Part shown: piece by piece, positions 10,369 through 21,069 of the stretch
How the letters are laid out: every line of letters starts with the position of its first letter
Numbering within the stretch: position 1 is the stretch's first letter
Source of the DNA: Bombyx mori
Lineage: Eukaryota; Arthropoda; Insecta; Lepidoptera; Bombycidae
Reading direction: 5' to 3'
Length of the DNA stretch: 64,000 nt
NCBI RefSeq assembly: GCF_030269925.1
Contig: NC_085126.1
Coordinates: forward strand, 8,496,501-8,560,500
Position numbers and translations under genes: made by a program
The notes under the pieces: model-generated
Told to the model about the DNA's origin: nothing
The model's input: only the letters and a program-made list of their open reading frames with translations
Databases searched by the model: none

Positions 10369-10376
10369 CTTTTATA
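10369..10376 (-). promoter_or_regulatory. TATA box of the Helitron
   Basis: The minus strand reads CTATAAAAGCACCG, and about 25 nt further on it reads GGCAGTTG, resembling an arthropod initiator. The inverted pair tataccgagta (about 10293) and tactcggtata (about 10383) flanks it. Promoter activity is inferred from the sequence only. Confidence 0.4.
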
Positions 10377-10496
10377 GGCTTACTCGGTATAGTGCGTTTA
10401 GCTAGTGGGGGTACGTCTAACAGCTAGTGGGGTACATCTAACGATATAATAATTATTATTAAAAACAAAAAAATAATTAAATAATTAAAGTAGATT

Positions 10497-10888
10497 CCAG
10501 CTAAATATATCTCTAATTAGGTCATCTTCCAATGAATTAAAATATTTTTTTAATCTGTTACATAGTTGTCTATCGATTCTTCGAGATTTTGTCTTCGATT
10601 GAATAGTTTATGACGTTCCATTGTCACATTCATTTGAGGAATGAAGTGATTACTAAATTTCGACGCTAATTCTTCGAAGGATATTGTATCAATATCGACA
10701 CTAAATGAATAAAATATCACTAACGCGTCTTGCCCAATGTGATGTAAATAGATGGCGACTTTGCGTTGATCACAGTCATCGTCCAGATTATTAGCTCGCA
10801 TGTATATTTTAAGTTGAGTATACCAGTTTTTCCAAGTTAAGGGCATGTTCGAGCTTCTCATGTCTAAGAGTTTGAGCCCATATCGACG
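10497..10888 (-). pseudogene. gag: gypsy gag fragment
   Basis: MRSSNMPLTWKNWYTQLKIY begins the same gag as at 5346. It continues with FSVDIDTISFEELASKFSNH, FIPQMNVTMERHKLFNRRQN and EESIDNYVTD; a frameshift at about 10550 leads to DDLIRDIFSWNL. These are capsid C-terminal blocks of gypsy gag (F-x-x-R-x-Q and x-DLIRDxF). The 5' end is separated from its leader by the TIR element at 10889-11762. Confidence 0.8.
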
Positions 10889-11762
10889 CCTCCAATTAAC
10901 ACTACGCTAACTCCAAATTCGTAGATTTACAGGAGGAGCGTTTAAACGAAAAAAGTTGATAAAATCTTTATTATTGCAGATATATTTATGGTTTTTTTGT
11001 GTAACTAGCTGATTTACTCTTGCTTCAAACCCCATCAATAATGATTAATTGTAATACTTTTAACATGGTGCAGCGATTTGCGTAAAAAATGAAAATTTCA
11101 AAATTTTGAGTTAGAGTAGTGTTCATTGGTAAGGAGGCAGTCTCCTCTCGCTGATGGTCACGGGGCGACCTAAGGGGGTTGAGGCTGCGCCGCACGCTAC
11201 CGTCACTCTAGCGCGCTGGCACCAGGAGGACGGGACGGCGCGTCGGCGGCTGCGGACTGCGATACGGTCCGCATTTTCGTCGTCGCTGTCGTCGCCGAAC
11301 ATACTGTTGAAGAGCAACCCGGTCGGCGGTGTATCGGTTTCCGACCCGGCAGGCTGGTTCTGGCCCAGCGGGGTATCCCGGAACACCAGCGGCACCGCCC
11401 GGGTGGCCTGGTAGGGCCGCCGTACCGCGGAGACCGACGTCGTTGGTCGTCGACTATCGCCTCGACGACCCGTCGGTCGGGCGTCCTCGGGATGGCGCCG
11501 CGTGTCTGGTTGTAGTGTTGACCGCGGGAACCCCCCTACTCTGAACGGGTTCTGACCCCGGACGGAGATCGGACGTCGGGTGTAAGAGTGCAGGGGAGTC
11601 GTTTAGTGGGTGGGCCCTAAAATCCTTGGGCCCGCGATCTGCTCTCAACACCTGCAGATCGTTGAGTCTCACATACCCCGCGCGCCCCCTAGGCGCGGGG
11701 ACCTCGTAAGAGGTTCGGCCCCCGGCCCGAAAAAAAAAAAAAAAAGTGTTCATTAGTGGCAT
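10889..11762. mobile_element. Non-autonomous TIR element carrying a LINE
   Basis: Relative to the uninterrupted gag leader at 5282-5345, extra DNA lies between cccatat and atatgtgac. Its ends are inverted repeats: cgacgcctccaattaacac on the left and, reading inward from the right once the LINE is removed, cgatgccactaatgaacac; the match continues through ctac and ctaactc. Without the LINE the element is about 250 bp. The flanking atat is a possible 4-bp target duplication. No transposase is encoded, so the superfamily is unknown. Confidence 0.75.
11128..11745 (+). mobile_element. GC-rich LINE 3' end with poly(A) and 9-bp TSD
   Basis: A GC-rich 618-bp segment in AT-rich DNA ends in a run of about 15 A and is bounded by the target duplication gtgttcatt at 11119-11127 and 11746-11754. 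The sequence before the poly(A), acctcgtaagaggttcggcc, recurs in inverted form at 41232-41260. This pattern fits a 5'-truncated LINE, possibly of the R1 group, made by target-primed reverse transcription. Long frames on both strands in it look like composition effects. Confidence 0.7.
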
Positions 11763-12050
11763 CGATATGTGACTGATATAGCATTAAGTGACTTACTTGC
11801 GCGTCCCTGTCCGCCATATTGTGTGTTTTCGACTTTATCCATTTTGAACATAATTTCACGGATATTTTTGTATTTTTATTTAATATTTTCCAAGCATGTG
11901 TCAGAAGTGAGGAATTTGAACCATCATAGAATGGCCGAGTTGTGGCATAACTATATTTTATAATAAAACGACATGAGCTCTGCGTGTGACTTGTTTGAAT
12001 GGCGGAAGTAGTCTGGCAGTATTTGCATAGATTACATTCTTTACCTAACA
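11763..12050 (-). repeat. gypsy 5' LTR and leader
   Basis: On the minus strand the LTR begins TGTTAGGTAAAGAATG at 12050, matching the 3' LTR start at 5551. The leader near 11830-11770 (minus strand) contains the ATG-proximal sequence also seen at 5235-5330. The LTR end is not sharp, and the primer-site-like sequence tgtcagaagtgagg appears on the plus strand at 11900, opposite to expectation, which suggests a local rearrangement. Confidence 0.7.
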
Positions 12051-12059
12051 GTTCTATTA

Positions 12060-13030
12060 AAATTGATGTATGTTAAGCGTGTGGAGCGATTTTAAAAATA
12101 GCACCAACAAGAAAGCGGTACGCTTGTATAGATTTGCTAGTAGGACTGGTGGTGGACCTGCATTAAATACTTAACTGACTGAGTTGGAACAAACAGTTTT
12201 AAATGTTATTGGTATGCAGACCGCGACAGGTTTAGCGGTGGCTGAGGTAGGAATTTCGCAGGCTATTACTATTTTTAGCTGCTTGGTACATTTAAGATAA
12301 TTGTTAGTTTACATGGGATTTGCATTTAATTAATTTCAGGATTTTGCTGTATCACAACCCCGAACTCCGGTACAATTTGGCGATACAGGTAGATCAAAAG
12401 GCCATTCAATAACCCTTTTATAAACAAATAGGATGGGACTGACTTTTCTTTTTGTTTGTAAGTGTTGAACTATGTAATGAGCCTGGACCTTCTGGTCGAA
12501 TATATACAGAACCAAGCACATCCAGCGAGACCCAGGTCGAGACAACGCCTCATAGCCAGGTATTCAATGTAGATATTGAAATTGTAGAAAGTAAACTATT
12601 AATATATTTTATTTACATAACGTGAAAACATACAAAGAACATCCTTGTTTTTTTTACAATCTAACAGCATTTATTAGCAGATACAATCAAGTTTTTTCTG
12701 TTGTCAAATTTAGCAGATGTGGTACCAACATCATATCCGGAGTCTGTCGTTACTGCAACTCAGTCTCCTGTGCGGTATGTACCAACCACACCGCGCCGTA
12801 GCCGGCTAACACAGGCAGAGCACGCTGCACTTCTTTTTAGAAACTCAGATTCAAATTGGACAGCATTTAAAATTGACCAACATAGAGATTACATGGAAAT
12901 GCGAAAAGATCGGAATATAGTAAGAGAAATGGGAGTGCAGGCTCAGAGGGAATGGCAAGTCATAGGTTTAATACCATTAGACTTATTAAATCAAGTAGTT
13001 AATTATTTTTGTAAAGCTTAAATTTGTAAA
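12060..13030 (+). pseudogene. Harbinger accessory (Myb/SANT-like) gene remnant
   Basis: The first block reads VWSDFKN, TGGGPAL, LTELEQTVLNVIGMQTATGL and is clearly related to the intact accessory gene at 29231-29049 (VWSDYKN, TGGGPALHLLLTDQEQRV). An apparent intron follows, then a linker with EPSTSSETQVETTPHSQVFN and a last exon at 12701-13021 ending GVQAQREWQVIGLIPLDLL. Stops interrupt the first and second blocks. It would be the DNA-binding partner of the transposase at 14990-16420, to which it lies tail to tail. Confidence 0.75.
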
Positions 13031-13084
13031 TTAGATATAATTTTGTAAAATAGTATAACCTAATTGTTATCTTCAATTATTATA

Positions 13085-14400
13085 TTATTTATTTATTTAT
13101 TTGGGAAACAAACAGTACAATAGAAACATATAATATTTTAAAAATATAGTTAAAACAATAACCAAATACGTTTCCACAATCAAAATTCAAAAGAGGAGAA
13201 ATTTAGAAACTTAAGTTACAAAAAAACAAAAGCAACACAATACCCACATATTATTTTGTACATCAACTTAAACTATAAGACTATAATAATCATCGGACTA
13301 AATTACCTTATAAATATTTTAAAATAGCTTTTCTATATGCTAAAAGTGACAAGCAAAATATGTCAGCATTAGGAACTTAGCATCATACAACCTACAAGAT
13401 CTATGGACAAAAGAGTTGAAAGCGTATTTCGTTCGAACCGTGGACATGTGGAAGGTCCGTTTAGGACGCGCGGAAATACGACTACATTTAAGTGAAAATT
13501 TGGAAAAAAGATAGCTAGTATCAATCTCACTATTTATTATTTTATATAAAAACATTTGATCCCTCAGTAGCCTACGATCGGCCAGAGATATAAATTCTGT
13601 CGGTTCTGGTGAGTTAAAGCGACGACAATGGTATGAAATATGCTTAAAAAACATTTTTGTGGACTCTTTCCAGTCGCTCAATATAAATGTTATATCTTCC
13701 ACGTGAGAATGTTATAATAGTACACTTGTTAGTATTCACTGTAAGTTATTTTGACAGTAAACAAATAAGTTGTTCAAATCATTCTGTAATTCCAAACAGT
13801 CATTTAAGGACTTTATAACTTTATATACTTTTTTGTCATCAGCGTACATAATGAATTTGGATTTTTTGAAAACATTTGAAACGTCATTAAATAACATAGG
13901 ACCGAGATGAGAGCCCTGAGGAACTCCCGAGGGAACAGGTGCAAATGAAGAACAAAAACCATTGAAAGTCACAGCCTGACTGCGATCTCTAACATAAGAC
14001 TCAAGACATCGCAGCAAATAACCGTGACCCCAAGTCCATGCAATTTCTCAATCAAAATGTCAAAATTTATTCGATCGAACGCTTTGGAATAATCCGTGTA
14101 CACTACATCATCCTGGTGACCATCCTCCATGGCGTTCAATACGCAATATGGCATTCAATAATCCATCCATCCTCCATGGCATTCAATAATCCAAAAACTC
14201 ACAGAAGTTTGTCTCACAGAAGTAGATCTATGGCTTATAAAACCATGTTGCTGCTCTATAATATGAGGCTTAATCAATGGAAATAAAAAATCATAAACTA
14301 TACGTTCAAACATCTTAGGGATGGCACAAATTTTAGAAATTGGCCTGTAGTTAGCTATGTTATGTTTATCACCGCTCTTAAAAACTGGCACCACGAATTA
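13085..14400 (-). pseudogene. CR1/Jockey-like LINE reverse transcriptase
   Basis: Minus-strand frames carry RT blocks in order: MVPVFKSGDKHNIANYRPIS, IIEQQHGFISHRST, TDYSKAFDRINFDILIEKL with the first catalytic Asp, PSGVPQGSHLGPMLF, and FIMYADDKKVYK with YADD. The C-terminal part (ADRRLLRDQMFLYKIINSEI) follows. A frame break lies at about 14155, next to a short tandem duplication, and another at 13970. The 3' end at 13085 has an (AAAT)n-type tail. It is 5'-truncated and inserted between the two Harbinger genes. Confidence 0.85.
14120..14192. repeat. Short imperfect tandem duplication
   Basis: The words catcctccatggc and ttcaat(ac/aa) occur twice within about 50 bp, as atccatcctccatggcattc and accatcctccatggcgttca, with tggcattcaataatcc also repeated. 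The duplication lies inside the LINE RT and coincides with its frame break. Confidence 0.7.
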
Positions 14401-14989
14401 TCGCTTCCAAATACGGGGCATAGCACCAGTTGATAATGAGAGATTAAAAAGAAGATGCAGTGGGTAACACAGCTGAGTGTAACATTGTCGCAAAAAAACA
14501 TAGAAACATAGATACATTTATACATAGATAAAAAAAAAGACTGATGAAAGACTGAGAAAGATGCTATTCTTATTCTTTTATTTTTATTTAGGCTTTTTTC
14601 TTTTAACTATTGTTTATCTCCATACTAAACATAACTAACTAAAATAACAGAAAAAATAAAATCTAAATAATGAAATAAAGAAATGGATCAATGATCATAT
14701 TATAATCTAAGACACAATTATTGCTGATATAATCTTCTAACTAATCCCTTAGTACCCTGTCTCTTATTAAATCGGCTGTAGAACTTGTTTCTCTCATCAT
14801 CTCATCATGGCATTGGTAATCATCATTTTCTAGACTTTAAAAAAAATATATTAATAGGATACAAATGATTTTGTCGAATATTAATATCATTGAGTAAAAT
14901 TTAAACTTGTATACATTTATAAATTCATACATACATTGTTACGACTGCTCTGGGGTAGACCGGTGTTTTAAATAAAAGAGTGGACTGCA
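14401..14989. other. AT-rich stretch, no gene seen
   Basis: This stretch is AT-rich with A- and T-runs and simple repeats around 14500-14700. Nothing codes for a recognisable protein on either strand. It may hold untranslated parts of the Harbinger or the 5' remains of the LINE. Confidence 0.5.
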
Positions 14990-16420
14990 TTAATATTTAG
15001 TAAATTTATAATAAGAGTAAAACAAGTAAGTGTCGCGGGTGGTGTCCGTGCATCGACATACATTATCTGCATCGTCTACAGTATCATAATTAATGCCTCT
15101 ATTATGCAAAACACAACGGGCTAGTATGATTCTAGCACATTTTAGAGGTTTATAATGAAGAACCCTGTCTTTATTAAGGCACCGCCAACGATTTTTGAGT
15201 TTTCCAAATGTGTTTTCAATAACAACTCTAGCTCTCATATGCTTCTGATTATAATTACTTTGAGGTGTATTTGGGGGTAGCATTCAAAATTGGAGTCATC
15301 AGCCATGGAGGTTGCGGATAGCACGAGTCTCCTGAAACAAAAATTAATACAGATACAATTTCACATAATCCTATCATATAATGATATTTTATTAACCAAC
15401 CCAGTCTCACTTTGCTGTGGTTTTAATGAAGCTCTGGCATGACTAACCTCTGTAGTAGAGACAGACTACTTACTGTTTACCTTTATTCCAATATCGATCA
15501 TGCACTTGTCTACCCTTTAATTTTACTCTTAATTTAACCAATATTTTGTTTACCTAAATTATTTTGGTGCAACAACTGCATGTATTGATTTAAGTGACTA
15601 TTATTCCATATAAATGAATTATGATTTGCACCTCCGAATTTAGCATTAACGTTGACGATTCTATATTCATCATCACATAGTGTAAATATTATATTCATTT
15701 ATCTGGGAAACCGAACGTTTTCGAGTGAAAGGGATGAATTTATGAGGAAGAAAGGGACGGAAGACGAGGGTCAGGTCAAGATGGCGATCGGGCATAGTAA
15801 GAGTGTGAACGACTGTGAACGATTACGACGTGTTATCTAATAAATTTTGTTACTTTTCCAAAAAACTGCTATTTACTTTGAGCAAATCCCACATTTATAA
15901 TGCAGTAAAGTCATTCTTACAATAATTAGATGGTAAAGAAAAATTTTACTTATTTACCATTTGGACGTTAATAGAATGATAGTGTTTTCGGCAATAATAC
16001 TGATGCTCTTCTCTTTTAGGAAGCCCAAATATTCTAAAATGAAAACAGTCTATGCATCCAATTACACCTGGTGTTTGATGTTTATAAAAAAATCTGAAAT
16101 TGATAATATTATAAATACCATTGGAACTATAAGTACCTTATTAACCATTAGAATTTCTATTCTTTATCCAAATACTAGACATATAGTTTCGCTCATCCTG
16201 TACTACAGCGGTCGATAGCATCTTCCAAGCAAAAAAATTACGTGCTGCCATCATCGAATTATACTTATTTAATGGGTACCTAATATTTTGATCTACTTGT
16301 ACTGTAAAAACATATTTTTTGTATATTTTATGGCCTGGTAACGAGACCTTTATGCCAACGTAACACAACAAAATCAACAAAAAGAACAAAAAATGTTTTT
16401 TTAGCGACAACTTTAATTTG
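14990..16420 (-). pseudogene. Harbinger transposase, intron-containing remnant
   Basis: Minus-strand exons are collinear with the intact copy at 26379-28300. They read TPGVIGCIDCFHFRIFGLPK (about 16080-16020), HYHSINVQMVNK (15980), VNVNAKFGGANHNSFIWNN (15650-15590), GDSCYPQPPWLMTPIL (15335-15290) and RARVVIENTFGKLKNRWRCL (15240-15180). GCIDG has become GCIDC. Exon-intron borders match the intact copy, for example after VQM. An extra piece of about 130 bp sits near 15719-15850. The downstream frame ends before the usual C-terminus. Confidence 0.85.
15719..15850 (+). other. Small insertion with an open frame in a Harbinger intron
   Basis: Compared with the intact Harbinger, extra sequence of higher GC lies here, encoding FSSERDEFMRKKGTEDEGQV and ending in a taataaattttg stretch. 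No family was recognised. The frame could be chance or the edge of an LTR. Confidence 0.3.
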
Positions 16421-16649
16421 CTGAAGTAAAGTGAAGTGAAGAAATACTGACTTTTAGGCGGGAACGCGTAAAGCGAAGTTGTGTGAATTGTTTTGTTTTG
16501 TCTATATAGTGATTCTTCAGGTTTAAATGTGTAATAACGGTGGTTTACATTTTGGTAATAAATGTGGGAAAATAAAACAAAGCCGCTGGACGTAGCTTCT
16601 CGGAATCTTCCAAATAGTACACTGAAAAAGTTTCAGTAAATAACCACCA
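16421..16649. other. Non-coding, probably Harbinger 5' region
   Basis: There is no convincing protein frame. A TATA-like word (gtctatatag) occurs at about 16500. The position upstream of the minus-strand transposase suggests leader or subterminal transposon DNA. Confidence 0.35.
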
Positions 16650-17360
16650 TTTTATACTATAATAATAATAATAATTTATTTATTAACCTTGAAAAACATT
16701 TACACGACAGTTTGCTAAAAACTCTCCACACTAGGGACTGCCTGTCTCGTGGAGAGCTTTTTACAGAAGTATCTTAAAACTAGTAATAACGGTGCTGAAT
16801 ATACGAGAAAATCAAAATAGGTAAGCGAATATTATGCATGTATATATACACACACATATATATATACCTACATACACACACATACCCACACATACACATA
16901 TATATAAAAAGAAAAGGAACAGGTGTAATGATTTTTACCATAGGTATGTGTTTAGGGTCACTTAATGCATTTCAGAAACTCCTCCGAAAAAGAGTAGGAC
17001 CAATTAAGCAGTTCTTTTGTTAATTTTCTTTTAACTTCTTCGTAATTTAGGTTAAGAATTTTGTATTTTTTGTTGAGTCTGTTATACAAGTATGGTTTCA
17101 TGTAGGAGCTAAATCGGCGAGCAAAAGCCGTCCTAACTGAGGGCGTCGGGATTATAGGAGTACGTTTTGTAGCAAGAACTTTGAAGTTGGTAATTTTAGG
17201 AACTGCTCTGTGGTAATCAAGGGCTGCCCTAAGGATAAATATTCTTCTCACGCTCAGAACCCGAAATTCTTTAAAGAGAGTGTCTGTGGGATACCGAAAT
17301 TGTTTCTTTAAAATAGTTTTCAATACTGCTCTCTGAGCTCTTTTTTTCTTTCTTTTTACT
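16650..17360 (-). pseudogene. LINE ORF2 C-terminal end
   Basis: The minus-strand frame 17323-16958 reads MKTILKKQFRYPTDTLFKEF and VLSVRRIFILRAALDYHR, then PSVRTAFARRFSSYMKPYLY. This is the domain after the RT of CR1/Jockey-type ORF2, where QRAVLKT-x-FRYPT-x-LF is conserved. The 3' end carries an (ATT/ATA)n tail at 16660-16680. The element is 5'-truncated at about 17360, next to a ttcat-repeat. Confidence 0.75.
16836..16912. repeat. TA/CA microsatellite
   Basis: Alternating tatata and cacaca tracts run through this interval inside the LINE 3' region. Confidence 0.9.
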
Positions 17361-17838
17361 GATATTATATTTCATCCCATATCATCTGATCTCATTTCAT
17401 TTCATTTCATGTCAATTCATCAATGTTTCCAATTAATCAACTTTATTTCATTTCTCTCTATATCATATTTCATTTAAAAAAAAAATTTGGGCTGTATGGT
17501 AAGATATCTTTGCCTCTCCAGTTAAAAAATGTAATATAGAAATACTCGATCAAAATGTCAGAATCCACTAATTTGTAACTCGCACTCCCACAAATGTCAT
17601 TCGTGGTACTTCGGTAAAATTACTCGATTGCGAGACGGCAACGTTAATATGAACTCGCGCTCACAAAATAACACCGGGTACGTTTGCCGCCAGGGGCGCT
17701 GTTCCAATTGCATACAAATTTGAGCAAACTGGCTCGCTATCGAGAACGTTAAAAAACCCGCACCAAGCACACAGATATCAGCACGCTGGATTGGGGGATA
17801 ATGGGCGAAATATGCAGTTTTACAACCTCTTGAAGTGG
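17361..17838. other. Unassigned DNA, no gene seen
   Basis: It starts with a tttcat-rich run and poly(A) and continues as mixed-composition sequence, including a GC-rich part at 17620-17720. No protein match was seen in six frames. The GC-rich part may be the end of an uncharacterised transposon. Confidence 0.4.
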
Positions 17839-17912
17839 TTACTTGTTCAATAAGTGGTGAGGGATATTTAACCGGCTACTTGTTCAATAAGTGGTGAGGG
17901 ATATTTAACCGG
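17839..17912. repeat. 37-bp tandem duplication
   Basis: The words acttgttcaataagtggtg and agggatatttaaccgg occur twice in direct order with a 37-bp period, at 17841 and 17878. Confidence 0.95.
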
Positions 17913-17929
17913 AAGTATTAAAAAACTGT

Positions 17930-18555
17930 TTGTGATGAGTTTTTGAACAAAAAAGAATACAAACACTACAGACTCTTTTATCCAGTAGTTGTGGAAATGA
18001 TCACGTCTCTACACCCAGGTTTAAGAGAATGATTTTCTGGCGTCGAACACAGTAAAATCATTGGTCTTTGTACGTTATTAGACCCTAGGTTTAAATTACT
18101 GTTTTAAAAACGAGCAAGCTGTCGCAGAATTAAAAAAACATGTTCACATGTTAACAGTAAGTATTATTAATAAAAACAATTGACAAAGACAAATGAAGAT
18201 GTTGAAGAGAACTGAAAAAATATTGAAAAGGTTGGCGCTTGGAACAAATTCGACCAACTTCAGCCCAAGCGAGAGCTATCAGAGAACTCCACATGTATCT
18301 GGACGATGAGATGCTGCCTCGCAAGAATAGCGAGGAAAAGTGGAATAGCCCCTCGCAATGGTGGAAGGATCATAAAATAATTTACCCTCACCTATCGCAT
18401 TTATTTAGAACAAAATGCAATATTGCGGCTACGTCAGTACCCTGCGAGCAATTATTTTCGAAGACAGGGCTTATTATAAACGATAGAAGATGTCGTCTGA
18501 AAGCAAAAAAGTCGAGCAGCTTGCATTCCTTAATGCAAATCTACCCTGATTGACT
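17930..18555 (+). pseudogene. hAT transposase C-terminal fragment
   Basis: The first part reads LFYPVVVEMITSLHPGLRE and LCTLLDPRFKLLF, a common hAT block. After frame breaks, 18239-18553 reads EKWNSPSQWWKDHKIIYPHL and ATSVPCEQLFSKTGLIINDR, the hAT dimerisation motif. The usual SxxxERxFS appears as SVPCEQLFS. Only the last third of the transposase remains. Confidence 0.85.
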
Positions 18556-18768
18556 AATAACAACTACTCTACTACTAATTGATAATTATATTAATTATTT
18601 ATTATTTAATTATCATTCAATGAATTGTTTGTGGAATTAGGTTTATTAACTTTTATCTTATTTTTTGTGCAATTGACGAAACTGCTGGTGGATAATATTA
18701 AATGATTAAGTGAATATTGTTGCTATTGATGTTATATATTTTGTAATTATTTATAACGATTTTAAACA

Positions 18769-19386
18769 GTGAATAGTCCCACAACGGCAACATGCCCCCA
18801 TCGTCCGGGTTCCACACATGTTTTTGTGATGCCCCGGGGTCTAAATGTGCATATTTCTCACATGCATAAGGATAGTCCGACACAGCTGTCGATACTGCCT
18901 CGGGTGCCGTGTTCTGTAAGTGTTGATGCTCATCCACAAGCCCAGAGTGTTATCCATACTCTGGACAATTTGCCATTTTATCAAAATAAAATTCCTGTGC
19001 TTAAGCACAACCTTAAGGGGACCAGGAATTTAGTCGCAGGAAAGCTCAGAGTCATTACAGACAGCTGTATAAACAATAACGGTGTAGAAGACTGGGTTTC
19101 CTTGTTGTCCTATTCTTACACGACTGGAATTCCAGATCGAAGTGATCCCTGTTCGCTTACTGCAAAGGTTAAGGAAAATGTAAACAATACCAGCCTGTAT
19201 GACTTCAAACACAAGCCACGATCCGTTATCAAAAGAATCGAAGCCAAGGTTCATGAGGGTGATTTACATAGAGCTGTCCGTCTTTTAGAGTCGGAGGATT
19301 CTTTAGTACCTATTAATGATGAGACCTTAATCGCATTACGTGATAAGCATACCATACCTTTTCGTCCTTTATCATTGCCGCCATAA
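18769..19386 (+). CDS. N-terminal part of a single-ORF LINE, or unknown
   Basis: This 205-aa frame is fairly long for the region. Residues 8-33 (CPHRPGSTHVFVMPRGLNVH then ISHMH) look like a C2H2 finger with the second Cys lost, as at the N-terminus of some non-LTR polyproteins. The C-terminal part IEAKVHEGDLHRAVRLLESE then DSLVPINDETLIALRDKH resembles the pre-RT EGDxRGAVRLLxSDD block of LINE-like RTs. No RT follows; the frame stops at 19386 and the next 300 bases look like untranslated sequence. Confident identification needs a search. Confidence 0.5.
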   Translation: MNSPTTATCPHRPGSTHVFVMPRGLNVHISHMHKDSPTQLSILPRVPCSVSVDAHPQAQSVIHTLDNLPFYQNKIPVLKHNLKGTRNLVAGKLRVITDSCINNNGVEDWVSLLSYSYTTGIPDRSDPCSLTAKVKENVNNTSLYDFKHKPRSVIKRIEAKVHEGDLHRAVRLLESEDSLVPINDETLIALRDKHTIPFRPLSLPP

Positions 19387-19740
19387 AAGTAAAATAGTTT
19401 TTTTTAAATATTTATTTCATGTTTTTCCCAGACAATTTATCGATAAAGAATATCGGCTTTATCAAGCACTAGCGTGTATGAACATTTTTATTGCCTTTTT
19501 GCGTGTGTGAATGTGTATGCCTACGGAAGTTAGTGTTAGTAAGCTTAGTAATAGTCGAACGAATATCTGCCCTGAGATTTATGTGTGCGTGATTTTGTTG
19601 TGTGCGAAATATTTGTAATCATAGTATTGCGTATGTGTAGAAATTAAAATAGTGGGGGTCAAGCGGCGACACTGGTCCTAATACAAAATTAGGACAAAGG
19701 CCTTTCCATTTAACTGTACATTTTTTGAAGGGACTATTAT
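19387..19740. other. Probable LINE 3' untranslated region
   Basis: This non-coding stretch ends near ggtcctaatacaaaattagg and acaaaggcctttcc. It follows the 205-aa frame and precedes hAT sequence, so it is probably the 3' part of the same element. Confidence 0.35.
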
Positions 19741-20460
19741 ATATAGTCGCAATATTGGAGTAACAGAGTTGAGTTCTAATCATGCTCCGAGTTATATCGC
19801 AGATAGACTTCAGTTAACTCTGAACAATTGGAACATTTCTATACCTAAAATCCGATGCGTGGTTTCAGACAGTGGTGCTAATATAGTGGCAGGAGTTAAA
19901 TTAATTGTTGGTGACTGTAATAATTTGCCATGTTTCGCTCACACAATTAATTTAGTCACGGAAGTAATACTTAGTGGCGCAGAGATTAAAGGGTTAATTA
20001 TTGTTAAGGATCTCTAAATCCCCCTCCAAACAAGTTTTTATTCTCGCCCACCACCGAGCTTCACTTCATCGAGCGATCGCGAACACATATACATCTTTAA
20101 CGACTACATTATCTACTACAATATTGCACTTCATTATTATTTGTTCTACAGTTTTAATCTTTTAATAAACCTGTAAATACGAGCCAAATCGTTTCATTGA
20201 AGAGAACAACAAGACATTCAGCAAGGAACAATTATTAAAGTGCGCAATATTATAAAACTTATCAAAAATAGTGTAGACAACTCTGAAAAATTGCATAAAC
20301 TTCAAATTGAAAATTGGCTTCCCTGAGTGTCAAGCATTTCGGTTACTACGCTCACACGCTTAATTTAATAGCTAAACACTGCAGACGAAAGAGTACGGGA
20401 GCTAATTAATAAGGTGAAAACGATTGTTTCACATTACAAAAAGAGTGTTAAGATAAAGGC
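19741..20460 (+). pseudogene. hAT transposase middle fragments
   Basis: The frame 19769-20017 reads HAPSYIADRLQLTLNNWNI, IRCVVSDSGANIVAGVKLIV and LPCFAHTINLVTEVIL, the RNase H-like core with D in SDSGANIV and CFAHTINLV. A second, more degraded piece at 20230-20460 repeats the same block, with FGYYAHTLNLIA-type and RVRELINKVKTIVSHYKKSV sequence. The two pieces overlap in content, so they come from two copies. Confidence 0.8.
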
Positions 20461-21069
20461 AAATTAGAGAAAAAATCAAATAAAGGCACCAACGAAAGGT
20501 AGGATCCTATACTTTTCTTTTTTGCGTCTGTTTTCCTAAAATGTTAAATTAAAAAGTAGATTAGATTTTGTATAAAAATTGGGTTATGTATCCAGCAGTG
20601 GCACTGTGACCGTCTATATACTGATAATGACATGGTTGACGGACGGACGATGAGATAATTCGTTTGTATGCATACGATTTATACAAAGCTTATGTGTTTG
20701 TTATTATTAAGTGGCTAGTGGCTGTAGTTTTGGGGTTGGGATTATTGATATTTTGCAGATTATCGATCTATCGAGTGTTAATTTTTGTCTTTATGTTTCA
20801 GTTCAAAAAATACAATAACGTGGCCAGCTCAAAGCATTTAATGGAATATGATCAATCCCAACCATCTTCATTTAACAATGGCAAAGAAATAGATATTTAA
20901 TTAAATATTAACAAATTAATATTAATACAGATAATATTAGGATTATTAACAAAAATATAAATATTTATTTTAATATCCAATTATATTAAAATAAGTTTTT
21001 TTTTCAGCCGGTGGTACAAAGTATAACAGAATTGTTTAAGCATTGATATTTTTAATCTGTCAAAATATG
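20461..21069. other. AT-rich stretch, no gene seen
   Basis: The frame at 20664-20900 is hydrophobic only because of T-rich codons and has no family features. The rest is AT-rich with no recognisable element. Confidence 0.4.

Larger units (their letters stand above)
8936..10445 (-). mobile_element. Internally deleted Helitron
   Basis: The plus strand at 8935 reads ACTAGCTGTGCCCGCGACT, a common terminal sequence of lepidopteran Helitrons, here the 3' end of a minus-strand copy. Inside, in minus-strand order, are an Arg/Ser-rich 5' part, a repeat-rich part and the very end of a Pif1-like helicase. The Rep (rolling-circle) domain and most of the helicase are missing. The borders near 10445 are not sharply defined; gypsy gag sequence (IRDIFSWNL) resumes at about 10497. 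Confidence 0.7.

Noticed and set aside
11154..11762. Several overlapping frames in the GC-rich segment
   Set aside because: Both strands are open because of high GC. The poly(A) tail and target repeat indicate the 3' end of a truncated LINE, where coding frames are not expected.
11890..11950. Sequence with gaatggccgagttgtgg, considered as a tRNA-Leu gene
   Set aside because: It shares D-arm-like words with tRNA-Leu but no anticodon or acceptor stem could be folded.
17839..17912. Two direct 37-bp units considered as a CRISPR-like or regulatory array
   Set aside because: Only two units, no spacers, eukaryotic setting. A simple tandem duplication.
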